Below are positions 35,431-45,490 of a stretch of DNA of 46,872 nucleotides, piece by piece; the stretch's first letter is position 1; each line of letters opens with the position of its first letter. The notes under the pieces were generated by a model. That model worked only from the letters and a program-made list of their open reading frames with translations, was not told the origin of the DNA and made no database searches. The DNA is from a candidate division TM6 bacterium GW2011_GWF2_38_10. Lineage in GTDB: Bacteria > Babelota > Babeliae > Babelales > RVW-14. The stretch lies in contig LBTY01000010.1 in assembly GCA_000992305.1 (NCBI GenBank), forward strand, positions 1 to 46,872. The letters are read 5' to 3'. The translations under genes and the position numbers were made by a program.

Positions 35431-36785
35431 ACAACTAACCCTTTCTCCTTTTTTATAACCTTTTTACCCCTCCGCCCAATAAAAAATATATATGCTCCAT
35501 AGGCGGCAAGCATCAATAAAACAAATTCAAAGAAAAAACGATACCGCGCCGTCCCATCAAACGCAATCGCACACGAAAAATAACTTATGTACAAACCCAA
35601 AAAGCTCACAATAAACCAACGACGTTCTTTTAGCAGCGCAATCATGCCCACAAGAAAAAAAAGGTATCGTAACAAAGAATAGATAATTTCATACCAAGCA
35701 ACCACCACAACCCAGAAAGCGCAAGCCCCCTGGCGAATATATCCATCTACTCGGTCAAACCATGAACCAGTATGTTTAAAAAAAGAAACTTCACCACCAC
35801 GCAAATCTTCATTTACCAGCGTCTTTAACTGTGTTGTAAATAAGCCTAAAAAAATTTTTGATACATTGATCAACCATGCTTTAAAAAACAATCCGTATTC
35901 ACCCGCCCATAAAGACCAAAAAGAACGGCGTAATTCTGCATATGATGCACTACTTGGATCATGCAATGTCTTGGTAAGCTCCCTCATCTGATTCTCTCGC
36001 GTTCCACCATCGCGCAATGATAAAACCTGCGCATGAAACACAACATATAAATTATAATTATCATTATATGAATAGCGAAATTGACCAAAGACAAGATAAT
36101 TGTGATATGAAAACCCAATAAAAATCAAACTTACAGGCAACGCAAAACTCAGCAACGCTTTAATCGTAGACATACGATTAATCCAACAAAAAAGAGCTAC
36201 GCCAACAAGCATAACCACAATAAAATACAATGCCACCAATTTAACCAATGTAGAAAGTGCTAAAAAAAAACCTGCCCCAACAAGATATCTATTTTTTTTC
36301 TCTAACAAAAAATGAATACTATTGTTAACAAATAACAACAATAAAAAAATCAATAAAAGCTCAGATAAAATACATTGCGCATAAACTAAAAAACCAAGAT
36401 TACATGAAAATAACAAAAAAGCTATCCGGGCAACCACATTACCAAATAACATTCGCGTTGTACAAAAAAGTATAACCCCTATGCAAAGCGCCAAGGCTAT
36501 TTGAGTGCCGATAATGGTATACATACTTTGGCCAAACAACCAATACACAACGGCAATAAAAAATGAATATCCCAAAGCATAAAGCGGCATTGCCTGAAGA
36601 TCGACCGCCGGCGAAAAAGTTCCATACTTATACAAAAGCGATGCACTGTGCAAATAAGCGGAGGAGTCAATATCGCAAAAAGCATTTTTTAAAGGTACTT
36701 GCATAAAAATCATCACTGAACACAATAAAAAAATTACTACTCCCACAAGCAATGCCACATAATCTTTTTTTTGCAAGGCTAACAT
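35427..36785 (-). CDS. GT39-like membrane glycosyltransferase
   Basis: 452 residues from ATG 36785 (AAGGAG upstream, TAATG overlap with asnB). About ten membrane helices. An acidic CDIDSSAYLHSASLLYKYGTFSP loop after the first helix, then ALGYSFFIAVVYWLFG, matches the catalytic loop pattern of GT-C glycosyltransferases such as the PMT/ArnT family, which transfer sugars from polyprenyl phosphate donors at the outer face of the membrane. Substrate unknown. A second gene of the same kind lies at 40285. Confidence 0.8.
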   Translation of the reverse strand: MLALQKKDYVALLVGVVIFLLCSVMIFMQVPLKNAFCDIDSSAYLHSASLLYKYGTFSPAVDLQAMPLYALGYSFFIAVVYWLFGQSMYTIIGTQIALALCIGVILFCTTRMLFGNVVARIAFLLFSCNLGFLVYAQCILSELLLIFLLLLFVNNSIHFLLEKKNRYLVGAGFFLALSTLVKLVALYFIVVMLVGVALFCWINRMSTIKALLSFALPVSLIFIGFSYHNYLVFGQFRYSYNDNYNLYVVFHAQVLSLRDGGTRENQMRELTKTLHDPSSASYAELRRSFWSLWAGEYGLFFKAWLINVSKIFLGLFTTQLKTLVNEDLRGGEVSFFKHTGSWFDRVDGYIRQGACAFWVVVVAWYEIIYSLLRYLFFLVGMIALLKERRWFIVSFLGLYISYFSCAIAFDGTARYRFFFEFVLLMLAAYGAYIFFIGRRGKKVIKKEKGLVV

Positions 36786-38725
36786 TACAACTCCTTGGTT
36801 TTCCATGCCCACATCGTCTGTAAGGTCCATTTTTGCACTGCACCACCAGAGCGGTTTGCAGATACCATAACATCATTGCTTGATTGTTCGTGCGCTTGTT
36901 GAACGCCATTAAAGTAAGCGGGAAAAAAAGAGCCTCGCTCAAACCATGCGCTTGTAGGAGCGCCAAAACCAACCTTGCGCCGATAAATAATCTCCCGCGG
37001 CAATAATCCATGGCAAACTTGCTTAAGTAAATATTTTGTAGTTCCATGTTTATAACGTAACTTTGCCGGCACATGAAACATAAACTCAACAAGTTTATGA
37101 TCTAAAAAGGGCTCACGAGCCTCAATGCTTGCCGCCATAGACATTTTATCAGCACGCATCAATAAAAGCTCAGGGAGCCGTTGCTTAAGTTCTAAGTAAA
37201 GCATTTGCTGACAAAAGTCCGCATGCGGCATGCGCTGGCGCAAGGCCTGCATATGAAAATCAACAATCATACTCGAGTCATACAATAATGAAAGTCCCGG
37301 CATCATTTTTTGTAATAATGCATCACCAACAATATCATGATACCCTCTATCATACCAAAACATATGTTTTTTTTGCCGCTCATTAAAAGCGAGCGCCCCA
37401 CCCCAAAACAAATGTTTATTACCGGCCCAATGATCAACTATTTGCTGCCGCGCAGAACTCCCATGAACCAACGGTTTTGCTAATGCCGCCACCATTTTTT
37501 TTAAGGGATTAGGTACAATTTTTTGAGACCACCCATACCCCGCATCATGCAATAATTTATATTGAGCATACAACGGATACCCAAAGAACAATTCATCAGC
37601 CCCTTCGCCAACCTGGACAACCTTAACACCTGCATCACGCGCAAGTTTTGATACAAAATAAAAAGGAATACAAACGCAATCGGCTAAGGGCTCGTCAAGA
37701 TGCTCAATCATGCGTGGATAAAAATCAAATGCATCCTGCTCTGAAATAATCAACTCATGATGCTCAGTCGAAAATTGTTGTGCAACCATACGCGCCCAAT
37801 GAGCTTCATTGTGTTCTGCACCATCGGCAAACGCAACATTAAATGTTTTTATCCGAGCGCCTGTTTGAGCCATTAAAGCAACATTCAAACTTGAATCAAC
37901 ACCTCCAGATAAAAAAGCTCCCACCGGCACATCTGCAAGCATACGTTTTTTGGTGGATTCGATAAGCAATTGAGTAATCCGTTCAACACAAAAGTCTTCA
38001 GAATCATATTCTTTTTTTTCGGCAGCGGTAAGGCTTGTAACGGGGGAATACCATTCTTCAAACCGAATATTTTTATGTGCATCAAGATGAAGTAAAAAAC
38101 CTGCGGGCAACTTGTACACACCTTTAAACATCGTTAATGGCGCGGGCGAAACCATAAAGGTTAAATAGTGATACGCCGCAACATCTGATATTTCTTTTTT
38201 CATCCATGGAGCTTGCCAGAGAGCCTTAATTTCAGATGCAAAGGTTAAAATCCCTTGCCCATAAGAAAAATACAACGGTTTGACACCAAGCCGATCACGC
38301 ATAAGATAAAAATGCCGCTGCTTAAAATCATACAACGCAATAGCAAACATCCCATCAAGTTTTTTTAACCCCTCAATACCCCATGCCTGATATGCAAATA
38401 TAATTGTCTGCGTATCGGCCCCACACGTATACACAAAACCAAGCGATTCTAGTTCTTTGCGCAATGCTGGGTGATTATAAATTTCACCATTAAAACAAAC
38501 CACCACTGAACGATCAAAACTCCACATTGGTTGCATCCCAGCATCAGATAAATCAAGGATACTCAAGCGCGCAAAAGCAAGACCTAACTGATGTTCTTGA
38601 TCAACCAAAACACGTTGCGCATCAGGGCCGCGATGCACCATCATTTGTTGCATGGCTTGCAACACCGATTCTTCAGGCCGCAACGAAGGATTATCAACCG
38701 CTATAAAACCAGCAAATCCACACAT
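36785..38725 (-). CDS. asnB: Asparagine synthase (glutamine-hydrolysing)
   Basis: 646 residues. N-terminal Ntn glutaminase with the catalytic Cys2 (MCGFAGF), HRGPD, GEIYN and MRDRLGVKPLY, then the ATP-pyrophosphatase synthase domain with SGGVDSS, GEGADELFFGYP and the EAREPFLDHKLVEF ending. Reaction: transfers an amide from glutamine to a carboxylate via an acyl-adenylate. In a sugar cluster such AsnB paralogues often amidate uronic acids in surface polysaccharides rather than make free asparagine, so that is the favoured role here. AAAGGACG precedes the ATG. Confidence 0.92.
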   Translation of the reverse strand: MCGFAGFIAVDNPSLRPEESVLQAMQQMMVHRGPDAQRVLVDQEHQLGLAFARLSILDLSDAGMQPMWSFDRSVVVCFNGEIYNHPALRKELESLGFVYTCGADTQTIIFAYQAWGIEGLKKLDGMFAIALYDFKQRHFYLMRDRLGVKPLYFSYGQGILTFASEIKALWQAPWMKKEISDVAAYHYLTFMVSPAPLTMFKGVYKLPAGFLLHLDAHKNIRFEEWYSPVTSLTAAEKKEYDSEDFCVERITQLLIESTKKRMLADVPVGAFLSGGVDSSLNVALMAQTGARIKTFNVAFADGAEHNEAHWARMVAQQFSTEHHELIISEQDAFDFYPRMIEHLDEPLADCVCIPFYFVSKLARDAGVKVVQVGEGADELFFGYPLYAQYKLLHDAGYGWSQKIVPNPLKKMVAALAKPLVHGSSARQQIVDHWAGNKHLFWGGALAFNERQKKHMFWYDRGYHDIVGDALLQKMMPGLSLLYDSSMIVDFHMQALRQRMPHADFCQQMLYLELKQRLPELLLMRADKMSMAASIEAREPFLDHKLVEFMFHVPAKLRYKHGTTKYLLKQVCHGLLPREIIYRRKVGFGAPTSAWFERGSFFPAYFNGVQQAHEQSSNDVMVSANRSGGAVQKWTLQTMWAWKTKEL

Positions 38726-38740
38726 AGATCGTCCTTTTTT

Positions 38741-40192
38741 TTAGAGCCGTGCTCCCGACGACGACGATGTACACTCACGCTTGCTTGCATGGGTAGACAT
38801 GGCATATTCTTGCACGCAAGCAACAGCATCCATAGCCGAAAGCATTGCCGCATCCATATTATTGTAACTATGCGTTCCATTCCGCCCAATAAGACGTAAA
38901 TTGTTAAATTGGGCAAGATATGAACGCACACATTGCACATGTTCTTGATACTGTGCATCATAAATAGGATAAGCATCAGCAGCTCGCACAACCATCCCAT
39001 CAAGAACCTCGGTCTGATGAGCAAGCCCCAATAATTCTATTTCACGCGAACACAACGCAATAAGTTCTTGATCACTCCAATGCCACAAATCATCTTCCGT
39101 TGACATAAAATATTCAAAACTCAATGCGGTATGCGTCTGATCATCAACCATCTTTGATGAAAAATTATTCATGTTTCCAACACGAATATGCTGCACGCGC
39201 GTTTCATGAATATACAACCAATGATCAGGTGAAATAAAAGGTTTATTAACAATAAGATTAACCACAATAAGACTGCGGCACCGCAAGGCACACGCCGCCG
39301 CGCGCACATGAGCTGGCGCAACCGGATCAAGCGCCTGCACCAACGAAGACAAGGTCATCGTCGAAAAAAAATAATCCCCTTCATGACGCCGCACAATACA
39401 CGAGCTGCCTGCAGGAACCTTTGAGGAACTCGTTAAAACAGCAGTAATGCAAGAACCATCATGCTCAATGCCAATAACATTTTGACCAAGTTCAATCACA
39501 TTTTCGCTTGACTGTTCAATAATTCCAGCAACACGCTGCCACAAAGTCCCCGCGCCACGCGATGGATAATAAAACGTATCCTGTATCGTTCGTGGTGCAT
39601 ACTTTTTAAACCATCGCCCAAAAAACGCAAAAAAGATTGCTTTACATAACGAAAAATTACGAATGCGCTGCGCCGCCCAATCGGCAGAAATAGCATCACA
39701 CGACATTCCCCATAATTTTTCTGTATAATTTTTAAAAAACATCTGAAATAACCGTTTGCCAAAACGATTAATCATAAAATCTTGGAGTGAAACAATCGAA
39801 CGCTTGGGCAATATTTTTGCCTTAACATAACTTGCAACACATTGCACACACTCAATTAATGTTAAATTAGTAATCGCATTCAACGGCGATAAAGGATAAT
39901 GAAAAAATCTTCGTTTATAATAAATACGCGTAAACCGCTGCAGCGCTGCAAAATCATCACCCATAAGATGCTGCCACCAGCGTAAAATATGTTCATGTTC
40001 TGTTATAAAATGATGAGGCCCAATATCAAACCGACAGCCCTTGAACACAAATGTTTTTGAAAGCCCACCAACTTGCTCATCCTTTTCAATAACCGAAACG
40101 GCCCAACCATGCGCCTGCGTTAATTCATATCCAGCCGTTAATCCCGCCGGTCCTGCCCCAATAATAACCGCCTTACGCATAGACTCCTTCAT
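38741..40192 (-). CDS. FAD-dependent oxidoreductase of the glycan cluster
   Basis: 483 residues. N-terminal dinucleotide-binding motif VIIGAGPAGLTAGYEL, EKDEQVGGLSKTF and the FDIGPHHF segment resemble protoporphyrinogen oxidase/UDP-galactopyranose mutase-like amine-oxidase superfamily members that are common in polysaccharide loci. With galE upstream, a mutase-like or sugar-redox role is plausible but not shown. Two starts are possible: 40192 (AGAGGAT 8 bases upstream) and 40180 (AAGGAG only 3 bases upstream). Gene spacing within the cluster is 15 bp to asnB. Confidence 0.75.
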   Translation of the reverse strand: MKESMRKAVIIGAGPAGLTAGYELTQAHGWAVSVIEKDEQVGGLSKTFVFKGCRFDIGPHHFITEHEHILRWWQHLMGDDFAALQRFTRIYYKRRFFHYPLSPLNAITNLTLIECVQCVASYVKAKILPKRSIVSLQDFMINRFGKRLFQMFFKNYTEKLWGMSCDAISADWAAQRIRNFSLCKAIFFAFFGRWFKKYAPRTIQDTFYYPSRGAGTLWQRVAGIIEQSSENVIELGQNVIGIEHDGSCITAVLTSSSKVPAGSSCIVRRHEGDYFFSTMTLSSLVQALDPVAPAHVRAAACALRCRSLIVVNLIVNKPFISPDHWLYIHETRVQHIRVGNMNNFSSKMVDDQTHTALSFEYFMSTEDDLWHWSDQELIALCSREIELLGLAHQTEVLDGMVVRAADAYPIYDAQYQEHVQCVRSYLAQFNNLRLIGRNGTHSYNNMDAAMLSAMDAVACVQEYAMSTHASKRECTSSSSGARL

Positions 40193-40284
40193 TACAGAAC
40201 ATCCTCTTTATTTTTTGTTTACTAACAACACATCGCATACCGCAGATATCAACACCCGCTCTCGCACCATAACGTACAACACGC

Positions 40285-41859
40285 TTATGCATGATCACCC
40301 TTTTGTATGCGTAAAAACCATCCTGCACACGAATACACAATTAAAAGTGGTTCAATCGGTAATCGCATGCGAGAATATCCTCCCGCCAATGCAATAATAA
40401 CAAAAAGTACCATAAATGGAAGTCCACGACACAGCGCACATGCAAGGCTATATTTTTTATGCCAAGCACGATACGCAGCTCGCACAATAAATCCCAAAAA
40501 CCCTAAAAGAAGAAGAATAAAAAACTCAAGCTCAGTCCAAATAATCATTTTAACCAACCACGAATCAGTTTTGGGGAAAATATAACGCTCAAATAATGAT
40601 CCAACAGGTCGTCCTTTTTGAAAATAATCAATCTCCTGCCGCCCCGACTCTAAATATAAAAGTTCAGAAGAATATAACGAGAACATCGTCCTGAACATAT
40701 CGGTAAGCCAATACTGCGCCGAACGCCACAAATCTTTTTTAAAATATTCAACAGCAAGCTGCTCATGAATACGACATCGTTCAATTTCCAAAAGCTCAGA
40801 TCCTTTTGCCTGCTCATAACTGCGCATTTTTTCTTGAACCTCATGCGCAAGAATCTGCCGAGCCTGCTGATAAGAACAATCATGAACATGCATAGCAACA
40901 CGCGCCGCTGATAAATATAAAAAATGCCCACCCGGAAGGGTATGAAAAAATAAATATCCGGTCAGCATAACATTTCTTACCAACCAAATACACACGGGTA
41001 AAAGCCACGCAACCGATAGCACACTTGCCTTAACAAATTTCCCTTTCCAAAGATCATTACTTAACGCCAATACGATAAGGCTAACAGCCAAGGCATAATG
41101 ACCGACTGGACGCACTAACGATGCAAGCCCCAAAAACAACCCCGCAAATACCATCGCCTTAACACCAGGATCACCTTCAAAAAACTGTGGCGGCAATGTT
41201 TTAAAAGCTGGACACGTATCACCTGCAGATCGCTCAAATAACGTACTGCCCTCAGTCGACATTAACGGCTCAGGAAGCCACAATGAAATATTTTCATAAG
41301 GAACCGGTTGATCAACAAGGAAAACACCTTGTTTGCTTTTGCAAAAAAAACAATGCACCCCACGAAAAAAGAAGAGTAAAAATAATAAAAAGAAAAAAAG
41401 GAACAAAGTTTCGGTCATAAAAAACCCAGCATATAACACAAGCCCAAGATGAAAAATTGCAAAAATACCCGCAGCCCTGGCAAGTAATAATAAGCCAGGA
41501 AAAAGAATTAATGAAAGAATAAAAACAAGAACAGGAATTGTAGAAGAAAGCACAATCTGCGGCAACAAAGCAACCTTTTTATCCACCCCATACAGGCTAT
41601 ACGATGCCGCCAAAAATAATGGATATCCCGGCAACCGATAAAAATGCGGTGATCCATCAGGCCCAACATAACCCTTACCCTGCGCAATATTCGTTGCCAC
41701 AACATGATAGGTGTTTGAATCAACCTGCCAATAACGCTCATCATGAGATAAATAGGAAAAAAAAACAAGCGCACGAATCACCAATGCCACCATAAATATA
41801 ATCGACAAAAAACCACGATGTTGCCACAAAAGCGAGCGGATGCGTACATTATGTTCCAT
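40285..41859 (-). CDS. GT39-like membrane glycosyltransferase
   Basis: 524 residues, about ten to twelve membrane helices. The first periplasmic loop has WQVDSNTYHVVATNIAQGKGYVGPDG and then YRLPGYPLFLAASYSLYG, the expected acidic catalytic loop and P-G-Y-P motif of the GT39/ArnT-type. A roughly 70-residue soluble insert (after about residue 165) containing CFFCKSK and a poly-acidic/polar region is unusual. GGAGATTGAATC precedes the ATG. It overlaps galE by 11 bases. Probably adds a lipid-linked sugar to a surface glycan. Confidence 0.78.
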   Translation of the reverse strand: MEHNVRIRSLLWQHRGFLSIIFMVALVIRALVFFSYLSHDERYWQVDSNTYHVVATNIAQGKGYVGPDGSPHFYRLPGYPLFLAASYSLYGVDKKVALLPQIVLSSTIPVLVFILSLILFPGLLLLARAAGIFAIFHLGLVLYAGFFMTETLFLFFFLLFLLFFFRGVHCFFCKSKQGVFLVDQPVPYENISLWLPEPLMSTEGSTLFERSAGDTCPAFKTLPPQFFEGDPGVKAMVFAGLFLGLASLVRPVGHYALAVSLIVLALSNDLWKGKFVKASVLSVAWLLPVCIWLVRNVMLTGYLFFHTLPGGHFLYLSAARVAMHVHDCSYQQARQILAHEVQEKMRSYEQAKGSELLEIERCRIHEQLAVEYFKKDLWRSAQYWLTDMFRTMFSLYSSELLYLESGRQEIDYFQKGRPVGSLFERYIFPKTDSWLVKMIIWTELEFFILLLLGFLGFIVRAAYRAWHKKYSLACALCRGLPFMVLFVIIALAGGYSRMRLPIEPLLIVYSCAGWFLRIQKGDHA

Positions 41860-42835
41860 GATTCAATCTCCTTTTTTCCCATGCAAAAGCCGAAGAACAC
41901 ATCGTATCAAGTGTAGAATAGCATGCTCTCCAACCTAACTCACGTGTAATTTTTGCATTATCGGCAACAAGAATTGGGACATCTCCTGCCCGCCGCGGGG
42001 CATGCAGTACACGTATTTTTTTTTCAACAACTCGTTCAGCTGCAGCAATAAGCTCCAAAACCGAAAAACCCCGCCCTGTACCAACATTAAAAACGTTAGA
42101 AACTCCCCCAGCACTCAAATAAGTATATGCTCGAACATGAGCTTGCGCAATATCAAAAACATGGACATAGTCACGAATGCAAGATCCATCAAGAGTTTCA
42201 TAATCTACACCAAAAACAGTAAGCTCTTTATCCTTAAGTGCTGCGCGCATAACATTAGGAATAATATGAGTTTCTGGCTCATGCCATTCACCCAAATTAT
42301 GATCAACAGCAGCCCCGGCAGCATTAAAATAGCGTAACGAAACAAAGCGTATGCCATAGGCATGTGCATAATCTTGCAACGCATATTCAACCATAAGTTT
42401 ATTTTTACCATACGGACTTTGAGGTTCAAAAACATGTTCTTCGTTAAGGGGAAGATACTGGGGATTTCCATACACCGCACAACTGGAAGAAAAAATAAAC
42501 TGTGTCACATTACACCGAACCATCGCATTAAGCAAATTCAATGAATTGACAACATTATTTTCATAAAACCGCTGTGGATCAAGCACCGATTGCCCAACTT
42601 CAATAAAGGCCGCAAAATGCATAACACATTCAACGTCATATGACGAAAAAACACGCTCTAAAAGTGCAGTGTCGGCTATCGATCCTCGCTCAAGTTGTAC
42701 ACCTACAAAAGGCCAGGGTTGGTTGTACACAAAATTGTCAATAACAACAACGTGATAACCTTGCTGAACTAACTCATACACGGTATGAGAACCAATGTAC
42801 CCCGCCCCACCAGTAACAAGTATTGTTTTTTTCAT
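41849..42835 (-). CDS. galE: UDP-glucose 4-epimerase
   Basis: 328 residues from ATG 42835. Rossmann motif TGGAGYIGSHTVYEL, SSSCAVYGNPQYLP, catalytic Tyr in SPYGKNKLMVEY, and FNAAGA, DYVHVFDIAQAH and NVGTGRGFSVLEL are all characteristic of GalE. Interconverts UDP-glucose and UDP-galactose. The ORF start at 42877 would read through the terminator hairpin, so it is not used. First gene of the glycan operon. Confidence 0.95.
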   Translation of the reverse strand: MKKTILVTGGAGYIGSHTVYELVQQGYHVVVIDNFVYNQPWPFVGVQLERGSIADTALLERVFSSYDVECVMHFAAFIEVGQSVLDPQRFYENNVVNSLNLLNAMVRCNVTQFIFSSSCAVYGNPQYLPLNEEHVFEPQSPYGKNKLMVEYALQDYAHAYGIRFVSLRYFNAAGAAVDHNLGEWHEPETHIIPNVMRAALKDKELTVFGVDYETLDGSCIRDYVHVFDIAQAHVRAYTYLSAGGVSNVFNVGTGRGFSVLELIAAAERVVEKKIRVLHAPRRAGDVPILVADNAKITRELGWRACYSTLDTMCSSAFAWEKRRLNHGT

Positions 42836-42862
42836 TACCACTCGCCCACAAACCTCTTTAAC

Positions 42863-42889
42863 AAAAAAGAGGGACAAGCCCTCTTTTTT
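42863..42889 (-). terminator. Intrinsic terminator of the coiled-coil gene
   Basis: 11-bp stem AAAAAAGAGGG (42863-42873) with CCCTCTTTTTT (42879-42889), 5-base loop. On the minus strand it starts at the stop codon of the 42889 gene and ends in a T run, separating that gene from galE. Confidence 0.85.
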
Positions 42890-43572
42890 TATTTCTGTAC
42901 CTGACGCTTGAGCGCATTTTCAACATAAATAATGCGTCGTAGCTGCGACTCAAAACCAAAATGATAACGAGAATAACTAACCCCCAAATCCCGATCTATC
43001 GTTTTGAGATGATGCTTTACAGCTTTAATTTTAGCTGCCGCAGCATCTGCAAATGATTCCGTTGTATCTTCGCCAACAATAACACCCTCAGGATGCTTAT
43101 CGCCGATAAATTTTTCAAGCAACAATTTTTCCTGCGCTAACTCTTGGCAAATACCATCAAGAAGTGCAGTATATTGCTTAACACTTTCTTCAGATTTTTT
43201 GTATTCATTTTCGTCAATTTGTACAAGACCTGAAGCCATAAGACCGCTAACCCGTTTTTTTATTTCGCTGATCTGACTAATAACTCCATCACGTTTTTGA
43301 TTAATTTGTTTAATCAAATTATCAATTAATAACGCAACCGATGAAAAGTTTTTTTTGATATCTGAGGAAATTGGCCCAACCTCAATGATTTTTGCATGAG
43401 CATCTTTGATCTTTGCCAATAAATCGGTGTTTTTCAATGTATCATCCATAGAATCAACAACGCTTATAAAGCCTAAATTAGAAACCCCTTGAGATTGAGT
43501 GTCAACTCCAACTTCATTGTTTTCAATACCTTGTACGTTCTGAACCATTGTTTCGTGTTCATTTTTTTTCAT
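42889..43572 (-). CDS. Hypothetical coiled-coil protein
   Basis: 227 residues, cytoplasmic by appearance. After a polar, Asn/Glu/Gln-rich start (1-35) the protein is strongly helical with heptad patterns (about 55-185), including a SSVALLIDNLIKQINQKRDGVISQISEIKKRVSGL segment, so a coiled coil is likely. No enzymatic motif. AAGGG precedes the ATG. It stands alone between the AT-rich region at 43573 and its own terminator. Function unknown. Confidence 0.65.
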   Translation of the reverse strand: MKKNEHETMVQNVQGIENNEVGVDTQSQGVSNLGFISVVDSMDDTLKNTDLLAKIKDAHAKIIEVGPISSDIKKNFSSVALLIDNLIKQINQKRDGVISQISEIKKRVSGLMASGLVQIDENEYKKSEESVKQYTALLDGICQELAQEKLLLEKFIGDKHPEGVIVGEDTTESFADAAAAKIKAVKHHLKTIDRDLGVSYSRYHFGFESQLRRIIYVENALKRQVQK

Positions 43573-44039
43573 AAACCTACCCTTGCATTTTATTTTGCAT
43601 ATGTAACTTGTATAGCACGTCCAAACATCCCACCCCCACCCTCACAATTTTAATCAATTTTTAAAATTAAAGACAGCAAAGAGATGTTTTTTTTATAACA
43701 CATTTTTACTCATAAGTAATCCACAGTTATCAACAACCGCATATCACCCTTCTAATAAGTAAAATGAATAACTTAGGATATAGGTTATCAACAAAAATGT
43801 TGGTAACTCTTTTGAAAAAAAATCAATTAAACATGTAGAACGGACATATAACAAAATGCATCAAAACGATACATTTTCAATATGCCGATTGGGAGGGCTT
43901 TAAAAAAAGTTTACATAACATTTTCAAAACCGTTTTTTGATATATTTAGGTATAACAAAAAAATATTTTTTTTTTCAATATTTGATATAATTTTTTTAAA
44001 AAAGCACGAATTTAACAATGTTTTTTAACAGGACTTTTC
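43573..44039. other. AT-rich intergenic region with DnaA-box-like sites
   Basis: 467 bp without a gene between divergent genes. It contains TAATCCACA (43717-43725), TTATCAACA (43727-43735) and TTATCAACA (43785-43793), all on the same strand and each one base from the DnaA box TTATCCACA, and an A/T-rich stretch (about 43930-44025) like a duplex-unwinding element. It could be oriC or a DnaA-regulated promoter. TATAAT at 43986-43991, preceded by TTTG, is a likely murE -10. Against oriC: by eye C exceeds G on the plus strand on both sides, with no clear skew switch. Confidence 0.35.
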
Positions 44040-45461
44040 ATGTTATTTTCCTCTCAGTTTCCCGTCACAAGCGACCTTATTCATGTAGAAAATGGATCAA
44101 CCTTCGTTGCAATCAAAGGTTTTGCACATAACGGCGCTGATTTTATTGATCAGGCAATTCAAAAAGGCGCAACACATATTGTTATTGATACCACTACGCA
44201 ACCGCCCTCGCTACCAGCACATGTACAGCTCACCATTGTTGATGATACACGCAAAGCCCTTGCGCAACTTGCTGCACAAAAAAATAATAACCCTGCACAG
44301 GCATTAACCATTATCGGTATTACAGGAACAGCAGGTAAAACAACAACAACATTTTTAATCGAACATCTTATACGTTTTGCAGGCATCACAACTGCGCTAC
44401 TTGGCTCAATAAAAAATAAAATTGCAACATACGAAGAAGAGAGCACGCTAACAAGCCCCCCTGCAGATTATCTTCATATGTTTTTTGCCGAATGCATTAA
44501 AAAAGACGTATCAACCGTTGTTATGGAAGTCTCATCGCATGCGCTTGCGCTACACCGGGTGTACGGCATCCCTTTTACTGCCGCCGGATTTACCAACCTT
44601 AGCCCAGAGCATATGGATTTTCATCCCACACTTGAGCATTACTATGAAACAAAGAAAATGCTTTTTTCGATGCTCGTACCACATGGAATAAGCGTCACCA
44701 ATATTGATAACCCATGGGGAAACAAACTTGCGCAGGAACTCCAAACAACTACCCCACACCAAACGCTACAACCACTTACCAATAATCTATCCCACCCTAA
44801 CACTTTTTCCTGTGTTCAAAATGATACCAAGGGAATAACGCTCACCCTTGCACAAGCTCCAAACTATACCTTTTATTGCCCAACGCTCTTTGGATCATAC
44901 AACGCCTACAACATAAGCATGGCACTTTTTATAGCTCATCATACATGCAAAATTCCATGGGATACACTTCAACAAGCACTCGCATCATTTCCGGGCGTTC
45001 CAGGGCGCTTGCAAATGCATGCGCTAAAAAATGGCGCAACCGCGGTAATTGACTTTGCACATAAACCAGATGCATTGCAATCGGTACTTTCAACATTGCG
45101 TCCACTAACCAATAATCTTACTGTTGTCTTTGGATGCGGCGGCAACCGCGACACCTCAAAACGCCCCGTTATGGGAAACATAGCCGCAACAATTGCAGAT
45201 GCTGTTATCATTACCGATGACAACCCACGCAACGAAGATCGCATGAGTATTGCTCAAGCAATTTATGCGGGAATCCCCAAAGAACTTCGCGCTAAAACCT
45301 CAATAGAACTTGATCGCGCCACAGCCATACAAAAAGCAATAGCCCAATCAACACCAACATCAATTGTCGCTGTTGTGGGCAAGGGAAACGAAACATATTA
45401 TCTTATTAATGGCATTAAGCACCACTTTAGCGATCAAGAAGAAATTTTAAAATATACGTAA
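44040..45461 (+). CDS. murE: UDP-N-acetylmuramyl-tripeptide synthetase
   Basis: 473 residues. Mur-ligase fold: N-terminal UDP-binding domain (FVAIKGFAHNGADFIDQAI), ATP loop GITGTAGKTTTTF (93-105), the EVSSHAL and NLSPEHMDFH motifs, and the C-terminal GCGGNRDTSKRPVMG. The DNPR motif (DDNPRNED) is the one seen in ligases that add meso-diaminopimelate rather than lysine, so this enzyme probably adds mDAP to UDP-MurNAc-L-Ala-D-Glu. AGGAC precedes the ATG. No other mur gene is adjacent. It shows that peptidoglycan is made. Confidence 0.95.
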   Translation: MLFSSQFPVTSDLIHVENGSTFVAIKGFAHNGADFIDQAIQKGATHIVIDTTTQPPSLPAHVQLTIVDDTRKALAQLAAQKNNNPAQALTIIGITGTAGKTTTTFLIEHLIRFAGITTALLGSIKNKIATYEEESTLTSPPADYLHMFFAECIKKDVSTVVMEVSSHALALHRVYGIPFTAAGFTNLSPEHMDFHPTLEHYYETKKMLFSMLVPHGISVTNIDNPWGNKLAQELQTTTPHQTLQPLTNNLSHPNTFSCVQNDTKGITLTLAQAPNYTFYCPTLFGSYNAYNISMALFIAHHTCKIPWDTLQQALASFPGVPGRLQMHALKNGATAVIDFAHKPDALQSVLSTLRPLTNNLTVVFGCGGNRDTSKRPVMGNIAATIADAVIITDDNPRNEDRMSIAQAIYAGIPKELRAKTSIELDRATAIQKAIAQSTPTSIVAVVGKGNETYYLINGIKHHFSDQEEILKYT

Positions 45462-45490
45462 TTACAAAATAATGTAATGTTTAGAATCAT

